This document shows positions 23,393-35,007 of a stretch of 64,000 nucleotides of DNA, piece after piece. A program made the translations under genes and the position numbers. Position 1 is the first letter of the stretch. Every line of letters starts with the position of its first letter. The stretch is taken from NCBI GenBank assembly GCA_011634665.1, contig WAEK01000014.1, positions 1,036,501-1,100,500 on the forward strand, in the 5' to 3' direction. The notes under the pieces are model-generated. The model saw only the letters and a program-made list of their open reading frames with translations. It had not been told where the DNA came from and made no database searches. Source of the stretch: Mortierella sp. BCC40632 (Eukaryota; Mortierellomycota; Mortierellomycetes; Mortierellales; Mortierellaceae).

Positions 23393-23790
23393 GTCCTCTT
23401 CAATGTGGCCTTCCCTCCCACGCCTCCCACTTTCCATAGATTACTCTTGAATACAGTCTGCTTTTATCTTTACATATTTTTTTCACTTATTATGCGAATG
23501 GTTTAATAAGGTCCATTGTCTTTTGTTCGTGTGTTCGTGTGTTCGTGCAGTAGATTAGATTATTCACAAAATAGCCCCCTTCCCCACCTCGAGGGGCGTA
23601 CTGGGCCTTGATCAATAGCCCAAAGAGGGAGAAAAAAGAAAAAAAAAAAGAAAATAAATAAATAAAAACATCTGATATAATCTATGATGGTTCAGCGCTC
23701 AGTCTTTTCTCTCTCTCGCTCTCACTTTCTTTCTTTCTTTCTTTTTTCCCTCCTGCCATATTCTTGTCCTTTTCAGAACTCTTTTGTCTC
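23393..23790. other. Convergent 3' region of GWT1 and BEM1
   Basis: 398 bp between two stop codons. Overlapping AATAAA copies at 23653-23667 suit GWT1. Short A-runs and TTTC repeats are otherwise all that is seen. Confidence 0.6.
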
Positions 23791-26450
23791 TTAATCCACA
23801 TAGATCATCAATTTGCCACCACTACGGTCAATCGCATCTCGAACATCATTATCATCTTGAATTGAGGCAAAATCTCCTCGGTCATCCCGATAACTCAGGT
23901 CCTTCTTGTTTGAACACAAAAGTCGTTCAAAAATCTTTTGTTGTAACGCTTGGAAGGTGATCGTCACGGGTATCCGGATCGCCATAATGTCGTCCTCATA
24001 TGAAATCTTGACCTTGATCATGTCCTCGGCCTTGGAGCCCGCTCCATTCCCGGCATTACTGGTACTAGTATTTCCTCCTGAATTCACACCATTTGCTCCG
24101 CCCCCGTTCGGATTGCCTCCACCGAGAGCTGATATTGATGTCGCGGTTGGGTTTGAGAACGTGGCCTGTGAACGAGTACTTGGTGAAGATCCCTCGAGTG
24201 AACGGGTCTCATCACTATACTTGCGGAATACGCCTCCTGTTGGTGTCCCTGCTCCCTGAAGACGTGAAGTTCCCATGGCAGTCGAAGGCCGTCGATCATT
24301 GGATTCCTCATAAAACTCGCTCTTGCCCGGTGCAGGGGTCGTGGGACTTGCCCCCGGTAGGGTCTCCATATCTCCATCTCGTACCGAAAACAAATCAATG
24401 ACCAATGGGTGTTGAGTAATCTTGGCTGGCAACCGACATAGTTCTTGAACATATCCATCCAAATCTGATCGTCTTGAGGCTGATACCTTGTCATCCACAT
24501 TTTGTAGTGGGATGGGCATAAAAGGTAGAATCCTGGGTTGATCGCCTACTCGACCTGATTCTACAGGGAATTCTTCCAAGAGTGCGATATGGAAATCATA
24601 AAAGTCTTCATAGAGTCGGAACAGGCTCCTTGTAGCACCCGAGGCCAGTTCAACTCTGACCGAGAACCAGTATTGATCTTCCTCGTGATGGAATGACTCA
24701 ACCGAGGCATGAACGACCCGTGAATTATCCGGATGTTGTTGTTGGTGATGTTGTGACCGACCGTTGATGGGATGGTCATCATAAGGGTCGGCCGTGTGAG
24801 GTCGAGACAACTTTCCAGGATGATTTTTTTGTTGACACGGAGCGACCAGCCGAAGCAAAAAAAAAAAAAAAAAAAAAAATAGAGTCAAAGAAGTCAAGGG
24901 GGAGAAAGAGAAAGAGAAAAAAGAAAGAAAGAAAGGGAGTAGAACGCAAAGGAGGAGGAGGAAGAAAAAAAAAAAAAAAAAAAAAGCAGGAGTTAGCCCT
25001 CGTTTGAAATGCCAGGGTTTGGTTTGATCGTAAGGTCTGTAACACGCTTCATACATGAAGTCTAGACCAAATAAAACATGAAAATCGCGGGAAAAGAAAA
25101 AAAAAAAAAAAAGAAAAGACGACAAGAGCTACCATCCCCCCCTTCCCTCAAGTGCTCATGCGACCCTTTTTGTTGCTGATGTTGCTGTTGGCCCCTTTCT
25201 TTCATCTCTCTATCTCATACACTCTCTTTTCCCCATTGGGAAAACGGGTTCGTGCTTGCAACAACAACAACAACAAAAAAAAAAGTGAGATGGAGAGAGG
25301 GAGAGGGTTCAAGGGGCTGAGAAGATTTCTTTTTCTTTTTCCCTCAAGCAGAAACACTTACCACACGCAAATCCTGCGAGGGGTTCCGCTGCGACCTCAT
25401 GTCGCGAGACACCTTATTCTTCAGGTCCTGAAGTGTCGGACCATGGCCACTATGATGATCCAAGTGCTGTTGTGAAGAAGTATTCTTGGCATGATGATGT
25501 TGTGGCTGTGGCATCGACTGATGTTGACGTCGCGCGGTCGAATGTTGTTGTTGCTGGTGCTGGTGCTGTTGTTGTTGTTGTTGGTGGTGGATTTGATGCG
25601 ATGGATGTTGTTGCTGTTGGGGTGGGTATTGATGTTGAGGTGCTTCGTTCGCGTCGATCCGACCAAGTGGAATGCTATTGTTCTTGTATTCCATCGTTTG
25701 CTTTTTCCACTCTTCTACTCGAGGGATCGCCGTGCCAGTTTCTCGGAGGAACTTGGCCACATCGATGACCTTGCCTGTGACCATGTCCCGAATCTCGATA
25801 TAACTCACAGGAATCAATCCTGGGCCACCGAGTCGCCCAATGGGTTTGGCCACATACCACTCTGCATTCGATTGTGCAATCACCAGGATGGCATCGCCTG
25901 CCTTGGACTCGAGTTCATCGGGTCGTTCGGCCGCAAAGTCGTAAAGCACAACGCCGTAAAGTGGAGCACATTTGGGTAGTGGGGTCGAGTGCCCACTGTT
26001 GCTAATATTGTTTGAATGACCGATGGGGCTTCTATGGGAATATTGGGGTGAGGCCGAGTCTGTGTAGGATCCCGAGTCGATACCGCTGTCTTCAAGACTT
26101 TGGTTGCTGCTCCGTTGCTTTTGCTGGTGTCTACTCGAGTTTGATTGTGGGTGAGAGTGGGAATGGGACGAGTGCGAAGAGTGCGAGTGCGAGTGCTTCC
26201 CAGATGTGGTCTTGTCGAGGACCTGAAAGAAGGAGACGGGGACATAACCGCGTGCACCTGTGACAGGATTGGTGGCCTCGTACCAATCTCTGTCGTCTTC
26301 ATTGCCAACAACGTGGAAAAAGTCGCCCTGAGAGAAGGAAAGCTCCTCGGGCTGGTGGGTGGTATGATTGTAGAGTGCGCGGATGACCTTTCGTGGAGCG
26401 GAAAGGACCTGCTCGCCTTTGGTCAGGACGGATCTCCTTGCAAGAGGCAT
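23791..26450 (-). CDS. BEM1: BEM1/Scd2 polarity scaffold (SH3-SH3-PX-PB1)
   Basis: Cytoplasmic scaffold that brings Cdc42, its GEF Cdc24 and PAK kinase together at sites of polarised growth. Exons 25362-26450 and 23791-24810 (minus strand) give 702 residues. SH3-1 lies at about residues 20-80 (VIRALYNHTTHQPEELSFSQ, WYEA, GYVPVSFF) and SH3-2 at about 162-225 (GVVLYDFAAERPDELESKAG, GLIPVSYI). A His/Ser-rich linker and a Gln/His-rich tract follow. The PX domain is at about 395-510 (RSLFRLYEDFYDFHIALLEEFP), and the PB1 domain fills the last 80 residues (IKVKISYEDDIMAIRIP). The intron is 551 bp, long for this window, and holds T tracts (A tracts on the given strand). The acceptor was the only in-frame AG available. 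Domain order is diagnostic. Confidence 0.95.
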
Positions 26451-28181
26451 TTTTGGGTAATATGTTTCTGAAAGAAAGAGATAGATAGAGAGAGAGAGAG
26501 AGAGATGAGAGAGAAAGAGAGAGGGTTGTATGTGTGTGTGTGTACTTGAGTGTGTCGAAGGGTGCCGTGGGCGTAGTGGACGTTCGTCCTTTTCTCTCTC
26601 GCTTCCTCTCTCTGTTCTCGTCTTGTTTTCAATCACAGCAACAAAGGGTGTCTGTTCGTTGTGTCGGCGAATTTGTCAAATAGGCGTGTTTTTGGGCCAA
26701 GAGGAGAGAACCTCTGGAAAGCTGGGCAAGGGTTGCGTGGCACCTGGACAGGGGTTGGTGGAACGAGCAGAGATGGTTGGGAGTCGGTCGGAAATAGGCC
26801 TGGGGACTAGGAGGGTACAGGGTAGGGGCAGCAAATGTCTGCAGCCCTGCTGGGGAGGAAGGTGGAAGTGTGTATGTGAGAGTGCGTGTGCAGCAACAGC
26901 GAGAGTAGTTGTCTGCAGCAGAGTGCAGGAAGAGGAGGAAAAGGAAGAAGAGGAAGGAAGGAGAGAAAGAGGAGCAGCAGCAGTAGTAGCAAAAAGGAAT
27001 GAGTCGAGGATGAAAGCAGAGCGGATGAGCGAGTGAGCGAGTGAGAGAGTGAGAGAGAGAGAGAGAGAGAGTGAGAGCAAGAATGAGAGAAAGAGAGAGA
27101 AGAAGAAGAAGAAGAAAAAAATAATAAAAAATAAAAAATAAAAAAGGGAATGGGAAACGGAAAGAAAGGGGAAAAAAAAGAAAAAGGAAGGCGGTAAAAA
27201 AAAGAAAAAGAAAAAGAGAGAGAGGGAGAGAATGAGAAAAAGAGAAAAGAAAAAAAGGGACAATGGGCCCGCGGGATTGAAAGCAAAAAAGTCGAATGGT
27301 CGATTGGCGAATCACCCGTTTGGCGGATGAGACGATATATAGTTCAACAAGCAAGTTGGGTGGTAATGAAAGAGGGGCCAACCAGGAGAGACCAGGCAGC
27401 ACGGTCAGTCACGGCTCAGGGACAGACAAGAAAAAAGAAAAAAAGGGCACGGGCGGGAGAGGAGGACGAGGAGGAGGAGGAGGAGGAGGACGAAGAGGAG
27501 AGGTCGGAGTGGTCAATGCCTGAAGCCACGGCTAACGGGACGAGCAGAGGGAGGAGGCGAGGAGAGAGAAAGAGAGAAAGTGAAAAGCGGGTGTGAGAAA
27601 GAGAAAGAGGGTGGAGACGTGGAGGGGAGAAGAAGAAGAAAAAAAAAGCAGGGAGGACAGACAATGACCAGCTCTCAGGGCTCGATGCGCGAACACAACC
27701 TTCAAAAAAAAAAAAAAAAAAAAAAAAAGAGAAGGACCGTTCCCGCCCTGGTCCACGCCCGGTCAGTATCTGCCTTATTTCGTCCGCCCTGTCCACCAAC
27801 ATAAAAAAGAAAAGAAAAAACTGGCCAACACATCCAACACATCCAGCCCATCCAGCCCATCCAGCCAGCTCCCGCCACACGGTCTGCCCTCCAGTCGAAT
27901 CACCGCACGCACACGCGGGCCACCGGGTATGTTGCTTGGTCCCGAGAGAGCCCCCACAGCGAGTTCCCAGCCATTCTTCTCTTTTATTTTCCCGCTCCGT
28001 TCCACGCGCTGGTAATAAGATATGGAAAAAAAAAAAAAAGACTCATCCCTGCCCATCGTCATGGTCGCTTTCGATCGTTGTCCGTCTCTTTTCTTCCCAT
28101 CCTCCCCACCAGTTTACCCCGCTGCTCACATCTCCGTCCTTGTGTCCCTGTGTTCAACTGCCTCTGAATCTTTTTGCACTT

Positions 28182-28231
<50 letters not shown>

Positions 28232-28783
28232 CAATTCCACCACTCCTCGTCCAACCAGACTCTAGCTCTCTCTCTTTTCACCTACAGAGGACAGACAATT
28301 GTAGACAACTGCAGTCCTGTACACAGCTAGGGGGGGAGGGGAGTTAAAAGGAGTTCAATGGACATCCACCAGGGTGGTGAAGCACAATTTGAATGGGAAA
28401 GGGAAAAAGACCTGCTGTGTTGTTGATTCCTCCGAGTCTCTATTGCTGCAGGATTGTCCATCCACCAGCCTTCAACCCACCGACCTTCCCCCTACCTTCC
28501 CCCTTCCTTCCCCGACCAACACCCCCTTCCTCGTCCTAGAGCCTTGAAGAGTCTGTTATCGGTTACACGACGTCCTCGACTGCATGGGGGGTACCGCCCT
28601 CTTTTCTTTCCCGCTTCATTCCTGCAGCTGCTTGCTGCCCTGGGTCTCAAGCAAGCCCTTCTCTTTCCCAAGCCTCCTCCCTTTTCCAAGCTAGTGCGGT
28701 GCGAATACGGTAAAGTCATGAATAGCGCTTGTGCCTCCTTTACTTACAGCCCATTTCCTGAAAGATAAAAAAATAGCAACAGC

Positions 28784-28850
<67 letters not shown>

Positions 28851-29593
28851 GTGCAAGGGCACTTTCTGAAGACAAACAGTCCTCTCCCAGAGCCAATGAC
28901 TACTCTCAAGCGTACTCACACGACAAATGCTTAGGCCATGCGAATGAACGAGTGGTCTAGTTTGTCCCCTTGTTTTTTTTTCTCGAGCCATCTTTTTTTT
29001 TTTTCTCTTCTCTCTCTCTCTCTTTCTTTCTCTCTCCCTCGCACTCTCGCACTCTCGCACTCTCTCTCTGCTCATTCTCACTCCACACACGCACATACTC
29101 TCTTTGTTCTCACGTCCCGGCTCAATGACCACATCTGCACCCAATTGCTTTGGTAATCATGCAGGGGCCACGAATGAGCAGCGAGCAACTGCAGTTTTCT
29201 TTTCTTTTTTTCTTTTCCTTGGAGAAAAAGCCAAAGAAAAAAAAAAAAAAAAAAAACATAGCCATCTTTTCCTCGTAGCTTTTCTGACTCCCTCCAGTCT
29301 CCGACTCTCAATTTCTCCCGCCCTCCAAGATGTCATCGAGTCCTCTCCCAGTCTGTGACATGTGCTCTCATACGTACTTTACTGTACTCTGCCTATGGCT
29401 ACACAAGAAAGGAAGAGGGAGAAGAAAAAAAAAAGAGCGGGCAGACAAAGCGCGTCATCCAAAATCAAGCCTATATCCATTTCCATATCCATGTCTTTAC
29501 TTTCTTTTCTTTTCCTTCTTTTCCTTCTTCTTCTTCTTCTTCTTATTTTTTTGTTCTTGGGGCCGCAGTTCAATCTTGGGCAGCTCCTAGGAG
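26451..29593. other. Repeat-rich spacer upstream of BEM1, no gene recognised
   Basis: The first 800 bp are purine-rich on the given strand, i.e. CT-rich in BEM1 orientation, and are probably its leader and promoter. Then come A-runs (27703-27728), a CT tract (28182-28219), a long AAC microsatellite (28783-28850) and further CT and A tracts. No coding exon was recognised. Confidence 0.55.
28783..28850. repeat. (AAC)n trinucleotide microsatellite
   Basis: About 22 AAC units starting with one AGC interruption. It lies outside any supported gene. Confidence 0.95.
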
Positions 29594-30782
29594 TCACTGG
29601 AGACGTTTGCTCAGGATCTCGTAATCGAACCGAGATGCCCGTCCGCGGGTTAAGCAGGCACTCGGTGAAATCTCGTCAAATTCATACCTATTCCAACAAG
29701 ATCATGCGATATGGATGAGAGTGTAAGATTAAGACGACATAATCGATGAAAGTGAAAGATGGTGATGACGATGGTGATGATGAAGATGATGAAAAAAAAA
29801 GAGAGTGGCGGAACTTACGAAAGCTGGCCCATATAGAAACGGATTGCATTCTTGTTGGCTGAGCAGGGAAAAAAAAAAAAAAAAAAAAAGGGTGGTTTCC
29901 AAGAATGACAGTTAACGGCTTGATGATCTCATGATCGCACAGTAAAAAATAATAGAAGGAAAGAAAAAAAGAAAGAAAGAAAAAGGGTGCCCCAATTACT
30001 TTTGAATACGGTGAGCATGACCTTCTCCATATGCGTTTGACGACCGATGGATTCGAGCAAGGAAATGAGATAGGCGCCGATACCCCGCCTTTGATACTCA
30101 GGTACGACCTGGATCTCAAAACTAAGTCACAAATAATAAAAAAAATAAAATATAATTTATCACTCAGACATGTGTTAGTCCAGCACCCGTGTGGTTGCTC
30201 ACTTTTCCTCTCTCCTTGTGTAACCATCACATCCCCCGCCAGAATATCACCCGCCACCCCCCGACTCCCAATCCAGTCCAGCCTAGTCCACCACCACCTA
30301 CCAGTAGGCCACCTCCGCATCCTCATCGCTCATCGTCTCCTCCTCGACAAACTGGAAATGGATCATCGCCACAGGGGTCTCGTTATCAAACACGATCAGG
30401 TATCGCGAAAGCTTATCCTGCATCTCGGCCTCCTTGTCCTCGCGGCACCACCCGTCCTTGGACTGCACATATCTAAAGAGAATCCGAGTCAGTTCACTAG
30501 AGGACGTACACACACGCAAAGAGAGAGAAGAAACTTGGTCCTGGTGCAATGGAGAGCATGTAAAAAGAACACCTACAGATCCTTCATGTTGGCCTCGACA
30601 AGATTCAAGGCAAAAGCCTTGAGTGCTGGAGACATATCATCGATATGATAGGCTACTGTTCTCAGACGCTCCGGAAAGCTAAAGGGCGGAGCCATGCGAT
30701 ACCGAGGGAAGAGTCGGTGGAGCGAAGCAAAAGGGGTGAGAGACAGAGAGACAGAGAGACAAAGAGACACACACACACACAA

Positions 30783-30866
<84 letters not shown>

Positions 30867-31159
30867 AAGAGAGAAAGACGAGGAGAGCTGATTAGGATTT
30901 CCCAAGGCACTGGTGAACCCATATGCAAGGAGAATGCAACCGTCGTTCATCCTTCGGCCAACTGCTGCATTTAACCCGTTAGGTCATTCTCCACGGGCCA
31001 ATGCGTCCAACCTCGCGATTGTAAGTGCTCGGCCTTGTGAATGTCTGTGTGTGTTTGGGTCCTTGCTCCGTGCTCGACACTCACACTTGCACATGATGAT
31101 TGTCCTCTTCCACCACTTGCGCGCGCGCTCTCTCTCTCTCTCTATTCTCTTGCACACAC

Positions 31160-31194
<35 letters not shown>

Positions 31195-31742
31195 AATGCT
31201 TGTCCTTGCCACCCCCTCTCTCTCCCCACCTGCCTGTGGGCGCAAAAACTGCCGGAACATTCAAAGACCTTTCTTGGTCACTCTGCTGGGTCTTGTTGCT
31301 TTACGCCCAGGGTGTGGTGTCCAACAAAAGAGCGTCACATACCGGTCCGGATTGTATTCGCTGGCCGTGGCAATGAGCTGATTCAGCTCGCTGGATGAGA
31401 GCTATATATTAAACACACACGCACCAAAGAGGATGTCAAAATAAAAAAAATAAAAAAGTTGATCATGTGGTTTTTTTTGGGAAAATCATGATGTCAATGA
31501 GCCGAGAGCGAGTCGGGGTGAAATGGTCTTGGCATAGAAGGATGGCTGACCTTGTTTGCTTGTGCCAGATGAGTGGCGGATCCTTTAGACTGCTGCTAGA
31601 CAATAGAAAAAAAAAAAAAAAAAAAAAAATAGGGATGGATCAATTTCTTTTTTTTCCATCCATTAGGTCATTGGACCAAAAGGGCGTAAAGACTTGTTCA
31701 GCTGATCAGGTGTGGCTGTATTGGTTGCATTACCTTGGGCAT
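29594..31742 (-). CDS. NAA40: N-alpha-acetyltransferase NatD (NAA40)
   Basis: GNAT-fold enzyme that acetylates the N-terminal serine of histones H4 and H2A. Core exons on the minus strand: 30577-30678, 30302-30472, 30000-30121, 29819-29858 and 29594-29687. They encode the family signature: KDGWCREDKEAEM, a PVAMIHFQF strand, YCFEIQVV, the acetyl-CoA loop QRRGIGAYL, KVMLTVFK, NKNAIRFYMGQLSYEFDEISPS and a YEILSKR end. Three small 5' exons are proposed: 31734-31742 (ATG CCC AAG), 31551-31595 and 31343-31386, giving 208 residues, near the family length. The basic start (MPKQQSKGS) resembles other NAA40 N-termini, but the acceptor before 31386 is a weak GAG, so the 5' end is tentative. A long GA microsatellite lies in the intron after the third exon. 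Confidence 0.88.
30786..30864. repeat. (GA)39 microsatellite inside NAA40 intron
   Basis: Uninterrupted GA run of about 79 bp preceded by short AC and GACA motifs. In NAA40 orientation it is a CT tract between the acceptor at 30679 and the donor at 31342. Confidence 0.95.
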
Positions 31743-32044
31743 TGTTTCTCTATCTCTCTCTTTCTCTCTCTCTCTCTACTCTACTCACAGACACACACGC
31801 TCAGTCTCTTTGTTTTCTCGACTCGACTCGACTGACTCGAACTCGGGTGGAAGGGCGAGGAAGTAGGAGAAAGAGAGAGAGCAGAACAGGCAAAAGGGAC
31901 CGTCTGTCTGTCGGTGATTTGCTCCTCTTTCTCTCTCTCCCTTCTTTCTTTCTCTGGGGGGGAGAGAGGGAGGCTTGCTTGCGGGCCTGCAGCTGGACTT
32001 TTCGCAGGAACATCTCAGAATATCACAGGGGGAGAGAGAGAGAG

Positions 32045-32078
<34 letters not shown>

Positions 32079-33596
32079 GGGCCCTTCTGTCCCGGACATG
32101 GTTCCTGGCTCCCATGGCCCTTTTTGGCAAACCTCATGCACACACATCCTTCACTCTTGAGCGCGTTTCCTGTCTATGGCCGGACACAGCGCAGACCCCA
32201 ACAAAGATAAAAAAGCGCGTGTGTCTGCTCTCGTTGTTGCTTGAGATTAGACAGGCGGAGAGAGTGAATGAGAGAAAGAGAGAGTGAGAATGAAGAGAGA
32301 GAGAGAGCCAGGAACAGGCTTGTGGTACCGTACCCGGCTGGCTCGGCGCTTGTTTGCCCAGGGCTCCAGCGTCGCCTTGATGGCCGAAGCGAGGGAGCAA
32401 ACGAGCGCTCCGAGTGGGCTCGTGGGTCAAGATGGGATGGCGCTGGGTTAGGTCTATTCGGGTAGGTTGAGGAGGGGAGGAGAGAAAGAGCTGGGGACCA
32501 GACTGGGCCTGGCTCCAGGCCAATCTCTATTGCTCCAGTCTTATTTCTCTTTCACTCTTTCACTCTTTCACTCTCACTCTCACTCTCACTCATTTACACA
32601 CACTCACACACACACACACACACTCTCTTTGACCCGCCACACTCACCTTCTCAGGATTCTCTCGCCCAGCTTTTCGGGGCACGACTGAGAGGTGTCTCAA
32701 GGGACGGAGTCCTCGTTTAAACTCTCTTTCTCGTTCTTTCGTTCTCTCTTTTTTCTCTCTCTCTCTCACTCTCTCGCTCGCTTGTCGAGTTTTTTTTTTT
32801 TTTCTTCTTTCTTTTTTCTTTTGCCATCTGGCCATCATCCCATCCCATCTCATCCTATCCTATCTTATCCCGTCCATCCATCACTCTTCTCTCACTCTCT
32901 CTCTCTCTCTCTCTCTTCCAACTTCATCAGCCAATTTCCTTTCTCTTTTTCTCTCTCTCTCTCTCTCCATCCATTCCATCACTCCTGGACCTGCTCTCAC
33001 TCACTCACACCTGCTCTTTCACTTACTCACTCACACTCTCTCTCTCCCTCTCTTTTTCTTTCTTTCCTTCTTTCAATCCATCGTCATTGCTCTTTTTCCA
33101 TCATTCTCTCTCTCTCTCTCTCCTTCTCTTCTCTCTCCTCACCACATTCCATTCGCCTTGTGCAGGCAGTGCCGCATCAACCACAGCAACAACATAGCAC
33201 AGCATAAGCAAACCGGCAACAACCAACCAACAATAGCAGGGACCATAGCCCAGCCTTCCTCGTCATCCTTTCCTTCAGCCTCACCTTCTTTTTTCTTTCT
33301 CTTCTCCTTCTCCTCCAAAGACAGCCCAACACGCCCTGCAAACCCGACCCGACAGAAAAAAGAAAAGAAAAAAAAAAGGCGGAAAAACGGATTCCTCTCG
33401 ATATTGACTGTCTCTGACCCCTTTCCCTTTCCCGCTCCCCTTCCTGACACACACTCTCACACCTCGTCCCCGTTCCTCTCGACCTCAGCGGTGCATCCTC
33501 TCTTTCTCTCCCACCCTATTCTCCCATCTTCTCCTTCACCCCGACTGATTGGGCCTCTCCGGCCGTGGCCCCGTCCTCGTTGCATCAGAGCCAGCG
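31743..33596. promoter_or_regulatory. Divergent region of NAA40 and the RasGEF gene
   Basis: About 1.85 kb. The part from 32520 to 33590 is almost pure pyrimidine on the plus strand, with repeated TCACTC, TCTC and CATCC motifs, and leads into the RasGEF start. The part near 31800-32300 mixes CT and GA tracts. No exon was recognised. Confidence 0.45.
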
Positions 33597-34974
33597 ATGG
33601 ATGAGATCAACTCGATGCTGGCCAAGTCGGCCGAAGCGCTGTCTTCGAATAACTTTAAGGTACTGTTCTTATTATTCTTATTAACACCACTACCCTCCTA
33701 CCTACCACCACTACCGACGTTTTTTCCTTTTTGCCTTTTTTTGCTATTCGAGACCTGCGAACTCTCCCCCTTCTTCTGTGTTGCTCTTGTTCTTGTTCTT
33801 CTTTGGTCTCCTTCTTTCTTCTTTCCTCCTCCTCGAGACCGAGGGTTCTGACCTATCATCGTCTTGTTGTCATCATCACGGTATCCTCGGGGAATGGCTA
33901 TCCTTTTCCTTTTCTAGGAGGCCTACCTTTACCATCTAGACATCATCAACGCCGCCGCTGCCGAACTACGGAAAATCAAGTTTATCAACAATGGTATGTC
34001 CGTCCCCTTTGCTCTCTTCCTCTTCCTCACTCAAGCTGTCAACCCGTCAGTGTGAAAGCGTTCTAGTGCCTCCTGTACTGACGACCCTGATCCTGGTTCT
34101 GATTCGTGCCTGAAATATCGAATCGTTCGACAGTCGCCATCATCTCGGCTTCCGCTGCATCGCTCATCTCCATCACCCGTTCAAGCATCGGCTGTGCTCA
34201 GGACATCCTCTCAAAGCAGAATGCCTCCATCGCTGCCATCTCTGCCCCACCTGCCATCCTCCGGAAAGCATCGCTCTCTCGCCATAATGACAGGATCAGC
34301 TCAGGCCAGTCTAAAACAGTGACCATGCTAACAGAACAGATTCAGTCTTCAAACGTCAGCAGTGGAATGGTCGATCAGACAGCCGCAACAGAACTTCCTT
34401 CTCCAACATCCTCGCGTTCTTCGTCCTATTCGTCTCGGCCTGCAATACCATCTGTAGCAACAACACCTACCACGCCTGCATTCCCATCGACTGCACCAAC
34501 GAGTCCTGTGCAATCTGCAACCTTGACAAAATCTACGCCATCAGTTCCACCAAAGCCCACAAGGCGGCCTCCATTACCCATCATTTCACCCACGCCGCTC
34601 AACAAGAGCCCCGTCCTAGGATCGTCAGAACATGGCACCATGCCAACTTTGAACCATACAAACAGTAGTACTAGCAATGGCAATACAACTACCATGGCTT
34701 TAGCAGAGTCAACAACTGGCATTGTAACCAACCTTGCCCGGCCACCCGACATTCATCACCTGCGGCCACAGTCCATGCCAACCAACAGCCTGCTTCCTGT
34801 CTCAGGACTCGAATCGCCTCCCCAGTCAAAGCCGCCATTGCCGCCCAAACCTGCCCGCCTGTACAGACAAATCCACGATCTAAAGGTTCCGGACGAGCAT
34901 GCTTTGAATCTGGATGAGGACGACTCGGATGAGGACGAGGTTGGCGACGATGACGACGATGACGACGACGATGA

Positions 34975-35007
<33 letters not shown>

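Noticed and set aside
26629..27402. Long minus-strand open frame of over 250 codons
   Set aside because: Its translation is almost all Phe/Leu/Ser from purine-rich simple repeat upstream of BEM1; it is a repeat shadow.
30662..30950. Open frames in the GA39 tract
   Set aside because: Pure Leu-Ser or Arg-Glu dipeptide translations of a dinucleotide repeat inside a NAA40 intron.
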